In this document: positions 1 through 7,376 of the stretch, piece by piece
Position numbering within the stretch: position 1 is the first letter of the stretch
Layout of the letters: each line of letters begins with the position of its first letter
Source of the DNA: Actinomycetota bacterium
Lineage (GTDB): Bacteria; Actinomycetota; Acidimicrobiia; IMCC26256; JAENVU01
Assembly: GCA_016870395.1 (NCBI GenBank)
Contig: VGBT01000001.1
Coordinates: 68,376-132,375, forward strand
Reading direction: 5' to 3'
DNA: 64,000 bases
Program-made: the position numbers and the translations under genes
Notes under the pieces: generated by a model
The model's database searches: none
What the model was told of the DNA's origin: nothing
Seen by the model: the letters and a program-made list of their open reading frames with translations, nothing else

Positions 1-1
1 C

Positions 2-253
2 TACGAGGGCGATGACGGCGCCCGTTACGACCACGTGCCGTACCACCAGTCGGTGGTCCACAAGGTGCGTCCCGTCTACGAGACCCTGCCGGGCTGGGGC
101 CACGACATCGAGCGCGCCGAGCGGCTCGACGACCTGCCCGCGGAGGCGCAGCAGTACGTGCGCTTCATCGAGGAGGTCGCCGGGGTCGCGGTCACCTTCG
201 TCGGGGTCGGCCCCGGTCGCGAGCAGACCGTTGTGCTGCCGCGGGCCGCGTAA
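2..253 (+). CDS. purA: Adenylosuccinate synthetase, C-terminal end (partial)
   Basis: The window opens inside this gene. About 83 residues remain, ending at TAA. They contain the PurA tail pattern VVHKVRPVYETLPGWGHDI followed by an RFIEEVAGV-type helix and a closing GVGPGREQ segment, which in the family lies in the nucleotide and IMP-binding end of the protein. PurA joins aspartate to IMP using GTP, the first step from IMP to AMP. The next gene, purD, starts 9 nt after the stop. Most of the protein lies outside the window, so the start and N-terminal GTP-binding region cannot be checked. Confidence 0.93.
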   Translation, partial: YEGDDGARYDHVPYHQSVVHKVRPVYETLPGWGHDIERAERLDDLPAEAQQYVRFIEEVAGVAVTFVGVGPGREQTVVLPRAA

Positions 254-262
254 CCTGAGCGT
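251..262 (+). promoter_or_regulatory. Leaderless -10 hexamer before purD
   Basis: TAACCT at 251-256 overlaps the purA stop codon and ends 6 nt before the purD GTG. There is no Shine-Dalgarno motif in this gap. The same arrangement recurs through the window. Confidence 0.45.
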
Positions 263-1513
263 GTGAACGTCCTCGTCGTCGGGTCGGGTGCACGGGAGCA
301 CGCGCTCGCATGGGCGTTCGCCCGGTCGCCGGTGGTCGACGTCGTGATCACCGCACCTGGGAACCCGGGGGTCGCGCGCCACGTCGGTCCCTGCATGGAC
401 CTCGAGCGGGCGATCGAGAACCTCGACACGTTCGATCTCGTGGTCATCGGTCCCGAGGCGCCGCTCGTCGACGGGCTCTCCGACGACCTGCGAGCGGCCG
501 GCGCCCGGGTGTTCGGTCCGTCCTCGGCCGCGGCTCGGCTCGAGGGCTCGAAGGTCTGGATGAAGGCGGTGCTCGCCGCGGCCGGCGTGCCCACGGCCCG
601 CCATGCAGCGTTCGACCACTCACGCGAAGACGAGGCCCTCGCGTTCCTCGAGACCCTGCCGGGGCTGTACGTGGTCAAGACCAACGGCCTCGCAGGAGGC
701 AAGGGCGTCGTCGTCACCGAGTCGCTCGCGGACGCGCGCGAGGTGGTGCGCGCCTACTTGTCGGGGGATGCTTTCGGTGACGCGGGCCGGACGATCGTGA
801 TCGAGGAGGGCCTCACCGGTCCGGAGCTCTCGCTGCTGGTCCTGTGCGACGGCACGCTCGAGGGCATGCCGCTGGCGCCGGCACAGGACTTCAAGCGCAT
901 CGGCGACGGGGACACCGGGCCCAACACCGGGGGCATGGGTGCCTTCTCGCCGGTGCCGATGGCCGGCCCGGCCGTGGTCGAGGAGGCGATGGAGCGGGCG
1001 GTGGCCCCGACGCTGGCCGAGCTGAAGCGACGAGGGATCGAGTACCGCGGCGTCCTGTACGCGGGCCTGATGCTGACGCCGGACGGTCCGAAGGTCATCG
1101 AGTACAACGTGCGCTTCGGCGACCCTGAGTGCGAGGTGGTCATCCCCAGACTCGCGAGCGATCTCGCGATCCACTGCTCGGAGGTTGCGACCGGTCGTCT
1201 GCGCACGCCCGTCCAGTTCCGCGCCGACGCATGCGTCACGGTCGTGTTGGCATCCGAGGGCTACCCCGCGTCACCGCGTACCGGCGACGTGATCGAGGGG
1301 ATCGACGAGGCCGAGGCGCTCGACGACGTGGTGGTCTTCCACGCAGGTACCCGCCTCGATGACGAGCGGGTCGTGACGGCCGGCGGCCGGGTCCTGGCGG
1401 TGACCGCGCTCGGCGCCGACGTGGCCTCCACCCGGGCCCGCGCGTACGAGGCGGTCGAGAAGATCTCGTGGCCCGGCATGCAGTACCGGACCGACATCGC
1501 CGCCGTCGCTTGA
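263..1513 (+). CDS. purD: Phosphoribosylamine-glycine ligase (GAR synthetase)
   Basis: PurD joins glycine to phosphoribosylamine with ATP, the second step of purine synthesis in the cytoplasm. The 416-residue length is normal. Visible family features are the N-terminal VVGSGAREHALAW nucleotide-like loop, the ATP-grasp stretch VKTNGLAGGKGV near residue 140, and the metal-binding signature YNVRFGDPECE near residue 285. GTG is chosen as start because it gives the conserved VLVVGSGAREHA N-terminus and follows a -10-like hexamer at leaderless spacing. It is followed 16 nt later by purB, which suggests a shared transcript. Confidence 0.97.
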   Translation: MNVLVVGSGAREHALAWAFARSPVVDVVITAPGNPGVARHVGPCMDLERAIENLDTFDLVVIGPEAPLVDGLSDDLRAAGARVFGPSSAAARLEGSKVWMKAVLAAAGVPTARHAAFDHSREDEALAFLETLPGLYVVKTNGLAGGKGVVVTESLADAREVVRAYLSGDAFGDAGRTIVIEEGLTGPELSLLVLCDGTLEGMPLAPAQDFKRIGDGDTGPNTGGMGAFSPVPMAGPAVVEEAMERAVAPTLAELKRRGIEYRGVLYAGLMLTPDGPKVIEYNVRFGDPECEVVIPRLASDLAIHCSEVATGRLRTPVQFRADACVTVVLASEGYPASPRTGDVIEGIDEAEALDDVVVFHAGTRLDDERVVTAGGRVLAVTALGADVASTRARAYEAVEKISWPGMQYRTDIAAVA

Positions 1514-1529
1514 TCGAGATGGAGCCTTC

Positions 1530-2828
1530 GTGATCCCGCGCTACTCGCTGCCCGAGATGTCCTCGCTGTTCACCGACGAAGCCCGCTTCGGTGCCTGGCT
1601 CGAGGTGGAGGTGCTCGCGACCGAGGCCTGGGCCGATCTCGGCGTCGTCCCCCGGGCCGCCGCTGCCGCGGTGCGGGATCGGGCCGGGTTCGACGCTGCC
1701 GCGATCGACGAGCGCGAGCAGGTGACCGAGCACGACGTCGCTGCGTTCGTCGACGTGGTCCAGGAGCGGGTCGGTCAGCCGGAAGGCGCCTGGGTCCACT
1801 ACGGACTCACCTCGAGCGACGTGGTCGACACCGCGCTCGCGTTGCAGCTGACGCGCGCCGCTGACCTCCTGATCGAGGCGGCCGAGGCGCTCGAGCGGGC
1901 GATCACCGCGCGTGCCCACGAGTTCCGCGACACGCCGATGGTGGGTCGGACGCACGGCATCCACGCAGAGCCGACCACCTTCGGGGTCAAGCTGGCGCTC
2001 TGGGCCTTGCAGGTTCGCCGCGACGTGGAGCGCCTGCGCCGTGCTCGGGTGGCGGTGGCGGTCGGGAAGCTCTCGGGCGCGGTCGGCACCTACTCGAACG
2101 TCGACCCGCTGGTCGAGGCGCAGGTGTGCGAGGCCCTCGGTCTGCAGCCGGTGCCCTCGACCCAAGTGCTCGCGCGCGATCGTCATGCCGAGCTGCTGTA
2201 CGCGTGTGCGTCGGTCGGCGCGACGGTCGAGCAGTGCGCGCTCGAGGTCCGTCACCTGCAGCGGACCGAGGTGCGTGAAGCCGAGGAGCCGTTCCGAGCC
2301 GGGAAGCAGAAGGGCTCCTCGGCGATGCCTCACAAGCGCAACCCGGTGAAGTGCGAGCAGCTTTGCGGCCTCGCCCGGGTGCTCCGGGCCGACCTGATGG
2401 CCGGCCTCGAGAACGTGGCGTTGTGGCACGAGCGCGACATCTCCCACTCCTCGGTCGAGCGGATCATCCTGCCCGACGCGTGCCTGCTCGCGTACTACAT
2501 GCTCGTCAAGATGCGCGGCATCGTTGAGGGGCTCGTGGTCTATCCCGAGCGGATGCTGGAGAACCTCGACGCCAGTTACGGGCTCGTGTTCAGCCAACCC
2601 GTGCTGCTCGCCCTCGTGGAGGCGGGCGCGACGCGCGACGACGCGTATCGCATCGTGCAACGCAACGCGATGAAGACTTGGGACGAACGCCGCCTCTTCG
2701 TCGACGTGCTGCGCGAGGATTCCGACGTGACCGCGGCGCTCTCCGACGAGCAGCTCGCGGGTTGCTTCGATCTGAAACGTGCGATCGCCAACGTCGGGCG
2801 AGCCTTCGAGGTGCTCGACAGGTCGTGA
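1530..2828 (+). CDS. purB: Adenylosuccinate lyase
   Basis: PurB cleaves fumarate from SAICAR and from adenylosuccinate, acting in both the main purine route and the AMP branch. The protein has 432 residues. The fumarase/ASL-superfamily signature GSSAMPHKRNP is intact near residue 265 and includes the flexible catalytic loop serines. The GRTHGIHAEPTTFG segment holding a catalytic histidine lies near residue 135. The GTG start has GGAGCC a few bases upstream. It sits tightly between purD and purC. Confidence 0.97.
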   Translation: MIPRYSLPEMSSLFTDEARFGAWLEVEVLATEAWADLGVVPRAAAAAVRDRAGFDAAAIDEREQVTEHDVAAFVDVVQERVGQPEGAWVHYGLTSSDVVDTALALQLTRAADLLIEAAEALERAITARAHEFRDTPMVGRTHGIHAEPTTFGVKLALWALQVRRDVERLRRARVAVAVGKLSGAVGTYSNVDPLVEAQVCEALGLQPVPSTQVLARDRHAELLYACASVGATVEQCALEVRHLQRTEVREAEEPFRAGKQKGSSAMPHKRNPVKCEQLCGLARVLRADLMAGLENVALWHERDISHSSVERIILPDACLLAYYMLVKMRGIVEGLVVYPERMLENLDASYGLVFSQPVLLALVEAGATRDDAYRIVQRNAMKTWDERRLFVDVLREDSDVTAALSDEQLAGCFDLKRAIANVGRAFEVLDRS

Positions 2829-2835
2829 GGGCTCG

Positions 2836-3714
2836 ATGACCATCACTCTCCCGCATCTGTACCGGGGCAAGGTCCGCGACCTCTACGAGGCCGGAGACGA
2901 CCGCCTCCTGATGGTCGCGTCCGACCGGGTCTCGGTCTTCGACGTCGTGCTGCCCGACCCGATCCCTGACAAGGGTCGCGTCCTCACCGCGATCTCGGCG
3001 TTCTGGTTCGAGCGCACCGCGGCGGTGTTCCCCAACCACGTGATCTCCTTCGACCCGGCCGACTTCCCGGTCGGTGCCCGACCCGACGCGGACCGACGGG
3101 CGACGCTCGTCCGCCGGACCGACCCGATGCGGATGGAGTGCATCGCGCGTGGCTACCTGTTCGGTGGCGCGTGGACCGAGTACCGCCAGCACGGCACGGT
3201 CCAGGGCCGGCGCATGCCGGGAGGGATGCAGGAGGCCGAGCCGCTGCCCGAGCCCCTGTTCACTCCGACGACGAAGGCCGAGTCCGGCCACGACGTCCCG
3301 CTCGGCGACGACGAGGCGATCGCGCTCGTCGGTGAGGAGACGTTCACCCGGGTGCGCGACGCAACGCTTGCGGTGTACGCGGTCGGGGCCGCGCACGCCC
3401 AGGAGCGAGGGATCATCCTCGCCGACACCAAGCTCGAGTTCGGCCTCGACCGCGAGGGGACGTTCCTGCTCATCGACGAGGTGCTCACGCCCGACTCCTC
3501 CCGCTACTGGCCGGCCGAGGACTACGCGCCGGGAGGGTCCCCGCCGAGCTTCGACAAGCAGTACGTACGCGACTACTACCTGACGGTCGACTGGGATCGC
3601 ACGCCGCCCGCGCCGCCGGTACCACCCGAGGTCGTCGCGGGGACGCGCGCGCGCTACGTCGAGGCCTACGAGCGGCTCACCGGGCTCGACTTCGCCGACT
3701 GGTACCGCGGGTAA
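2836..3714 (+). CDS. purC: SAICAR synthetase
   Basis: PurC condenses CAIR with aspartate using ATP. The N-terminus reads LYRGKVRDLYE, the family's ATP-binding signature, and the middle carries the conserved IARGYLFGGAWTEY and PTTKAESGHD segments. The ATG at 2836 is preferred to an in-frame start 57 bp earlier because that one would overlap purB and add residues out of character for the family. The protein has 292 residues. The gene begins 7 bp after the purB stop. Confidence 0.96.
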   Translation: MTITLPHLYRGKVRDLYEAGDDRLLMVASDRVSVFDVVLPDPIPDKGRVLTAISAFWFERTAAVFPNHVISFDPADFPVGARPDADRRATLVRRTDPMRMECIARGYLFGGAWTEYRQHGTVQGRRMPGGMQEAEPLPEPLFTPTTKAESGHDVPLGDDEAIALVGEETFTRVRDATLAVYAVGAAHAQERGIILADTKLEFGLDREGTFLLIDEVLTPDSSRYWPAEDYAPGGSPPSFDKQYVRDYYLTVDWDRTPPAPPVPPEVVAGTRARYVEAYERLTGLDFADWYRG

Positions 3715-3724
3715 GATCCCCACA
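3712..3724 (+). promoter_or_regulatory. Leaderless -10 hexamer before purS
   Basis: TAAGAT at 3712-3717 includes the purC stop codon and ends 7 nt before the purS GTG. This could be an internal promoter that starts a leaderless purS-purQ-pyrE transcript. Confidence 0.4.
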
Positions 3725-3988
3725 GTGTCCACCTATGCCGTCACCGTCGACGTCACCCACCTGCCCGGGATCCTCGACCCGCAGGGCGCAACCATCGAAC
3801 GGGCGCTGCCGGCCCTCGGGTACACCAACGTGTCCGAAGTGCACGTCGGCAAGACGATCCGGCTCACGATCGAGGCCGCCGACGAGCCGGCCGCACTCGC
3901 ACAGGTCGACGAGATGTGTCACCGTCTGCTCGCGAACCCGGTGATCGAGGCCTTCGAGATCGCGATCGAGGAGCCGGCCCGCGCGTGA
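3725..3988 (+). CDS. purS: FGAM synthase subunit PurS
   Basis: PurS is the small structural subunit that bridges PurL and PurQ in the three-part FGAM synthase of Gram-positive bacteria. The 87-residue protein has the family pattern: a ferredoxin-like opening strand, DPQGATIERALPALGY, and the VHVGKTIRLTIEA strand pair. Its last codon overlaps the purQ start (GTGA), indicating translational coupling. The GTG start at 3725 follows a close -10-like hexamer. Confidence 0.95.
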   Translation: MSTYAVTVDVTHLPGILDPQGATIERALPALGYTNVSEVHVGKTIRLTIEAADEPAALAQVDEMCHRLLANPVIEAFEIAIEEPARA

Positions 3989-4671
3989 GCACGCGGGTAG
4001 GCGTGGTGCAGTTCCCGGGGACGAACTGCGAGCTCGATGTGGTGCACGTGGTCGAGCAGCTCGGGGGCGAGGGTGAGATCCTCTTTCACGCCGAGCGCAC
4101 GCTGCGCGGGGTCGACGCGGTCGTCGTTCCCGGCGGCTTCGCGCATGGCGACTACCTGCGCACCGGAGCCATCGCCCGGTTCTCGCCGGTGATGGACGCG
4201 GTATCCGAGTTTGCGGCGGCCGGCGGTCCGGTGGTCGGGATCTGCAACGGCTTCCAGGTGCTCTGCGAGGCCGGGCTCCTGCCGGGCGCGCTGCAGAAGA
4301 ACGCGGGTCTCAAGTTCCTGTGCCAGGACACCGTGATCCGGGTGGAGACCACTGATTCGGTCCTCACGAGCGAGGCCGCGGTCGCCCAACACCTCCGGGT
4401 GCCGATCAACCACTTCGAGGGCAACTACGTCTGTGACGACCCTACGCTCGCCGTGCTGCGGGCGGAGCAGCGCATCGTGTTGCGCTACGTGGAGAACCCC
4501 AACGGGAGCCTCGACGACATCGCCGGCATCTGCAACGAGGGCCGCAACGTCGTCGGGCTCATGCCCCACCCGGAGCGGGCTTCCGACCCGCTCCTCGGCT
4601 CCGCCGACGGCCTCTCGCTGCTGCGCTCGCTGCTCGCCGCGGCCGACCGGGCCGCGGCGTCGGCGGCATGA
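3985..4671 (+). CDS. purQ: FGAM synthase glutaminase subunit PurQ
   Basis: PurQ is the class I glutamine amidotransferase that hands ammonia to PurL. The protein has 228 residues when started at the GTG overlapping the purS stop. VVPGGFAHGDYLR and the nucleophile elbow GICNGFQVL with the catalytic cysteine near residue 86 are present, and a histidine in the GLMPHPERA motif near residue 195 completes the triad. The start is fixed by the FPGTNCELD N-terminus. The stop overlaps the pyrE ATG. Confidence 0.97.
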   Translation: MSTRVGVVQFPGTNCELDVVHVVEQLGGEGEILFHAERTLRGVDAVVVPGGFAHGDYLRTGAIARFSPVMDAVSEFAAAGGPVVGICNGFQVLCEAGLLPGALQKNAGLKFLCQDTVIRVETTDSVLTSEAAVAQHLRVPINHFEGNYVCDDPTLAVLRAEQRIVLRYVENPNGSLDDIAGICNEGRNVVGLMPHPERASDPLLGSADGLSLLRSLLAAADRAAASAA

Positions 4672-5216
4672 GACCCGCGCAGACCGCACTCGCGGCGGCG
4701 CTGCGCGAGCACGCGATCGAGGAAGGCGAGTTCACGCTCGCTTCCGGCCGCGCCTCGACCTGGTACCTCGACGGCCGTCGGGTCACGTTTCGCGGTGACT
4801 GCATCGAGATCGTCGGTGAGGCGATCGTCGACGCGTCCGCGGTGGCGGGCATCGGCGACTTCGACGCGGTTGGCGGCCTGGCGGTAGGGGCCGTGCCGGT
4901 AGCGTTGGCGGTCGCGCTGGTCACGGGCAAGCGGGGCTTCGCGGTGCGCAAAGAGGCGAAGGGCCACGGCGTGGGTGGTCGGATCGCGGGCCCACTCGAG
5001 CCGTCGGACCGGGTTCTCGTGGTGGAGGACACCGCAACCACAGGAGCGTCGCTGCTCCAGGCGGTCGACGCGATCGCCGAGCTCGGCTGCACCGTCGTGG
5101 GCGCGTCGTTGCTCCTTGATCGTGGCGGTGAGCTGGCGCCGACGCTCGCCACGCGCGGCATCCCGTACGCCCCGGTCCTCACCGCCCCCGACCTCGGCTA
5201 CGCGTTCGGCAGCTGA
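4668..5216 (+). CDS. pyrE: Orotate phosphoribosyltransferase
   Basis: PyrE makes OMP from orotate and PRPP in pyrimidine synthesis. The protein has 182 residues. The PRPP loop VLVVEDTATTGASLLQAV is intact near residues 110-127, and FAVRKEAKGHG just before it matches the family's catalytic lysine region. Coupling by ATGA overlap to purQ places a pyrimidine gene within the purine operon, so both PRPP-using routes may be expressed together. It is followed by a convergent small gene. Confidence 0.93.
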   Translation: MRPAQTALAAALREHAIEEGEFTLASGRASTWYLDGRRVTFRGDCIEIVGEAIVDASAVAGIGDFDAVGGLAVGAVPVALAVALVTGKRGFAVRKEAKGHGVGGRIAGPLEPSDRVLVVEDTATTGASLLQAVDAIAELGCTVVGASLLLDRGGELAPTLATRGIPYAPVLTAPDLGYAFGS

Positions 5217-5222
5217 CGCCCC

Positions 5223-5633
5223 TCAGGTGCCGCGGGTGATCCCGGCTCGCTTCAGCACGTCGGCGGGAACACCCGCCTCGCGCCAGGTGGCATAGGAGAT
5301 CCCCTTGCGCTGCGCGTATCCCTTGGCGGCCTTCACGAAGCCCTTCTCGACCACCGAGAGGTCGACCTTCGCGTCCATGCCCTCGAGCTCGGCCGCCAGG
5401 TCGCGCCGCTCCTGGAGCAGCTCGACTCGCTTGATGCCACCGGCAGCACCCAGCTCGGCCTCTACCGTGGCCAGGCGCTTGCTCACCGAGTCCGGGGTGC
5501 GCTTGCGCCCGCGCTTGGGCCGCCTGGCCTCGAGCGCCTCGAGGTAGTCGCGCACGGCGCGGCCCTGGGCGCGACCTTTCGCCAGCGCGGCCTTGTGCTC
5601 GTCGGTAATCTTGGTCTTGGGACGTGCTGCCAT
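5223..5633 (-). CDS. Conserved small basic protein, possible nucleoid-associated protein
   Basis: The product has 136 residues and is rich in lysine, arginine and alanine. It contains a basic RRPKRGRKRT patch near residues 38-47 that resembles an AT-hook, a predicted coiled-coil middle, and a C-terminal helix pair KGYAQRKGISYATWREAGVPADVLKRAGI that could bind DNA. I recall similar uncharacterised proteins in actinobacteria, but no function is established. GAGGG lies about 9 nt before the ATG. It is convergent with pyrE and divergent from the decayed genes at 5.8 kb. A nucleoid role is only inferred from composition. Confidence 0.75.
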   Translation of the reverse strand: MAARPKTKITDEHKAALAKGRAQGRAVRDYLEALEARRPKRGRKRTPDSVSKRLATVEAELGAAGGIKRVELLQERRDLAAELEGMDAKVDLSVVEKGFVKAAKGYAQRKGISYATWREAGVPADVLKRAGITRGT

Positions 5634-5822
5634 TGTGGAAATCCCTCGGTCGGCGATATGAAGGAAATCACCCCGCCCAGAGCGCCATTCATATCACATA
5701 GAAGCGGGCCCGAGGGCGGTCGCACCGGCGCGAATCGTGACCTACGTCCCTGCCGATCCGGGGCCGGATCGCGCGAGACCCCCGGCGCCTCGACGCACAC
5801 ACGTCGCCCGTCAGGAGACGCC
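5634..5822. promoter_or_regulatory. AT-richer upstream region with an 8-bp inverted repeat
   Basis: The region in front of the small basic protein is less GC-rich than its surroundings. GATATGAA near 5656 and TTCATATC near 5688 form an inverted repeat. It may hold the promoter of the minus-strand gene. Nothing else is recognised up to the pseudogene. Confidence 0.3.
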
Positions 5823-6540
5823 ATGGTCGTCACCGAGCCCTAGGTCACGCTGAGTCGCGAGTCCGCAAAGCTGCTCCAGCAGGTCCACCGCTTCGCGGTA
5901 GAGGTCATGCGGCCGACGGGCACCGCGCTCGACAACCTGGCGGATCCGGCCGAGGTGATAGCGCCGGGCTCGGTGCTCTGGGACGCGTACGACCGCCGGC
6001 GCCAGCTCGGCCTCGACGAGCTCGACGATGCCGAGCTGCCACCCGGCGAGAAGGTCGCGCTTTAGGGTGCGATCAACGAAGAGTTCTGCTGGGGTGACAG
6101 CGGCCTGGCGATCAGCTTCGGGGTCGCGGGTGTCCATCGGGTCTTCGCGCTCCCGACCGGCCGCCCCGAGCTGATGGAGCGGTTCTGCGCGCCGGGGAGC
6201 ACCGAGATCGGCTGTTGGGCGATCACCCAGCCCGATCACAACAGCGACGCCCTTACCTTCACCGAGGGCCACTGGAGCGATCCCGGCCTGCGCCCGAACT
6301 GCGTCGCGGTCCCCGACGGCGACCACTACGTGATTCGGGGTCAGAAGTCGTCGCGGGTCTCCAACGGCACGATGGCGACGGTCGCCACCCTGTTCTGCAC
6401 GATCAAGGGGGACGAGGGCTTCTCGGGCGGGGGCGTGCGCCTCGTTCCGCTCGACCTGCCGGGGGTCAGCCGGGGCAAGCCGCTCGACAAGCTCGGGCAG
6501 CGGGCGCTCAACCAGGGCGAGATCTTCTTCGACGAGGTGC
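5823..6540 (+). pseudogene. Acyl-CoA dehydrogenase remnant
   Basis: In one frame this reads as the N-terminal and middle parts of an acyl-CoA dehydrogenase. These include a helical start, INEEFCWGDSGLAIS, the flavin-contact segment CWAITQPDHNSD, and DGDHYVIRGQKSSRVSNGT. In-frame TAG codons at 5841-5843 and 6063-6065 break it. The frame ends at the FDEVR strand, where the sequence joins a thiolase fragment. Roughly the last third, which would hold the catalytic base, is missing. It is not functional as read, unless a sequencing error explains both stops, which is unlikely given the adjoining breaks. Confidence 0.8.
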
Positions 6541-6702
6541 GGCGCCACCGGCATCGCGCAGCTCGTCGAGCTCACCCAACAGCTCCAGGGCCGCCGCGGC
6601 GCCCGGCAGGTCGACACTGCGAGCGCTGGGCTCGCCCACAACGGCGGCGGCACGACCGGCGCCGACGTCGCGGCCCTGTGCGTCACGATCCTCGCCCGGT
6701 GA
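6541..6702 (+). pseudogene. Thiolase C-terminal fragment
   Basis: Read in a different frame from the dehydrogenase remnant, this starts exactly at GATGIAQLVELTQQL and runs to LAHNGGGTTGADVAALCVTIL and a stop. These are the C-terminal motifs of thiolases and acetyl-CoA acetyltransferases, including the region just before the active-site cysteine of the last loop. Only about 53 of a usual 390 residues remain. The sharp junction with the dehydrogenase suggests a deletion that removed the genes between. Confidence 0.75.
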
Positions 6703-7300
6703 GCGCGCCCGAGCTCACACCCGGACCGTCGGGCACGCGGTCGTCGACGCGCGTGACACACGAGGCGACCGCACCTACCTCATGTTCGGCGACGACGAGT
6801 ACACCTACGCCGATGTCGAGGAGGACTCGGCCCGCGTCGCGAACGGACTGCGTTCGCTCGGTGTCACCAAGGGCTGCCACGTCGCGCTGATCCTGCACAA
6901 CAGTCCCGAGTATTTGTGGGCATGGTTCGGCGCGGCGCGCGTCGGTGCGCCGGTCGTGCCGGTGAACACCGCGCTCGAAAGCGACGGGCTCGTCCACATC
7001 GTCGAGAACTCCGACGCGCAGACCCTCCGTGCACCGCGACTTCCTCGACCGGTTCGCGCAGGTTCGCGACCGCCTGCCGAAGCTCGAGCGGGTCGTGGTG
7101 GTCGGCGGCGACGACGTCGCCTGGACGACGTCGCCTGGACGACGCCCCGGCCGACGGTGCCGACGACGCGTCGATCCAGCCGACCGACCTCATGCTCGTG
7201 ATGTACACCGCGGGTACTACCGGCCTGCCCAAGGGGGTGGTGATCCCGCAGAGACAGATCATAAGCGGCGCGCTGCTGCTTTCGCTCGAAGGCGGGTCTG
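6699..7300 (+). pseudogene. Acyl-CoA synthetase (AMP-binding) N-terminal remnant with several frameshifts
   Basis: Segments of an AMP-forming acyl-CoA ligase appear in three frames in order. They are RTYLMFGDDEYTYADVEE through VALILHNSPEYLWAWFGAARVGAPVVP, then FLDRFAQVRDRLPKLERVVVVGGDD, then the AMP-binding loop MYTAGTTGLPKGVV. A 14-bp tandem duplication at 7113-7140 is one frameshift cause. The remnant stops shortly after the AMP-binding loop and lacks the C-terminal half. Together with the two preceding remnants it is what is left of a fatty-acid or steroid side-chain degradation cluster. Confidence 0.8.
7113..7140. repeat. 14-bp tandem duplication
   Basis: GACGTCGCCTGGAC occurs twice head to tail (7113-7126 and 7127-7140) within the ligase remnant. 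Fourteen bases shift the reading frame. Confidence 0.9.
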
Positions 7301-7363
7301 CGAGCAAAAGGCGCCGCGGCCGACGCCTGGGACCGCGACGCGGCCGACTACGAGCCGCGCCGT

Positions 7364-7376
7364 TAGTCTCGCCGCC
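7364..7376 (+). promoter_or_regulatory. Leaderless -10 hexamer before purL
   Basis: TAGTCT at 7364-7369 ends 7 nt before the purL ATG. No ribosome binding site is visible. Because the pur genes upstream are separated by decayed DNA, purL needs its own promoter, and this is the best candidate. Confidence 0.5.

Noticed and set aside
1236-2870. 544-residue minus-strand frame over purD and purB
   Set aside because: It is a shadow of two certain genes, with shadow-type composition.
7029-7376. N-terminal extension of purL
   Set aside because: The open frame runs into the acyl-CoA ligase remnant. PurL homologues begin at the ATG at 7377.
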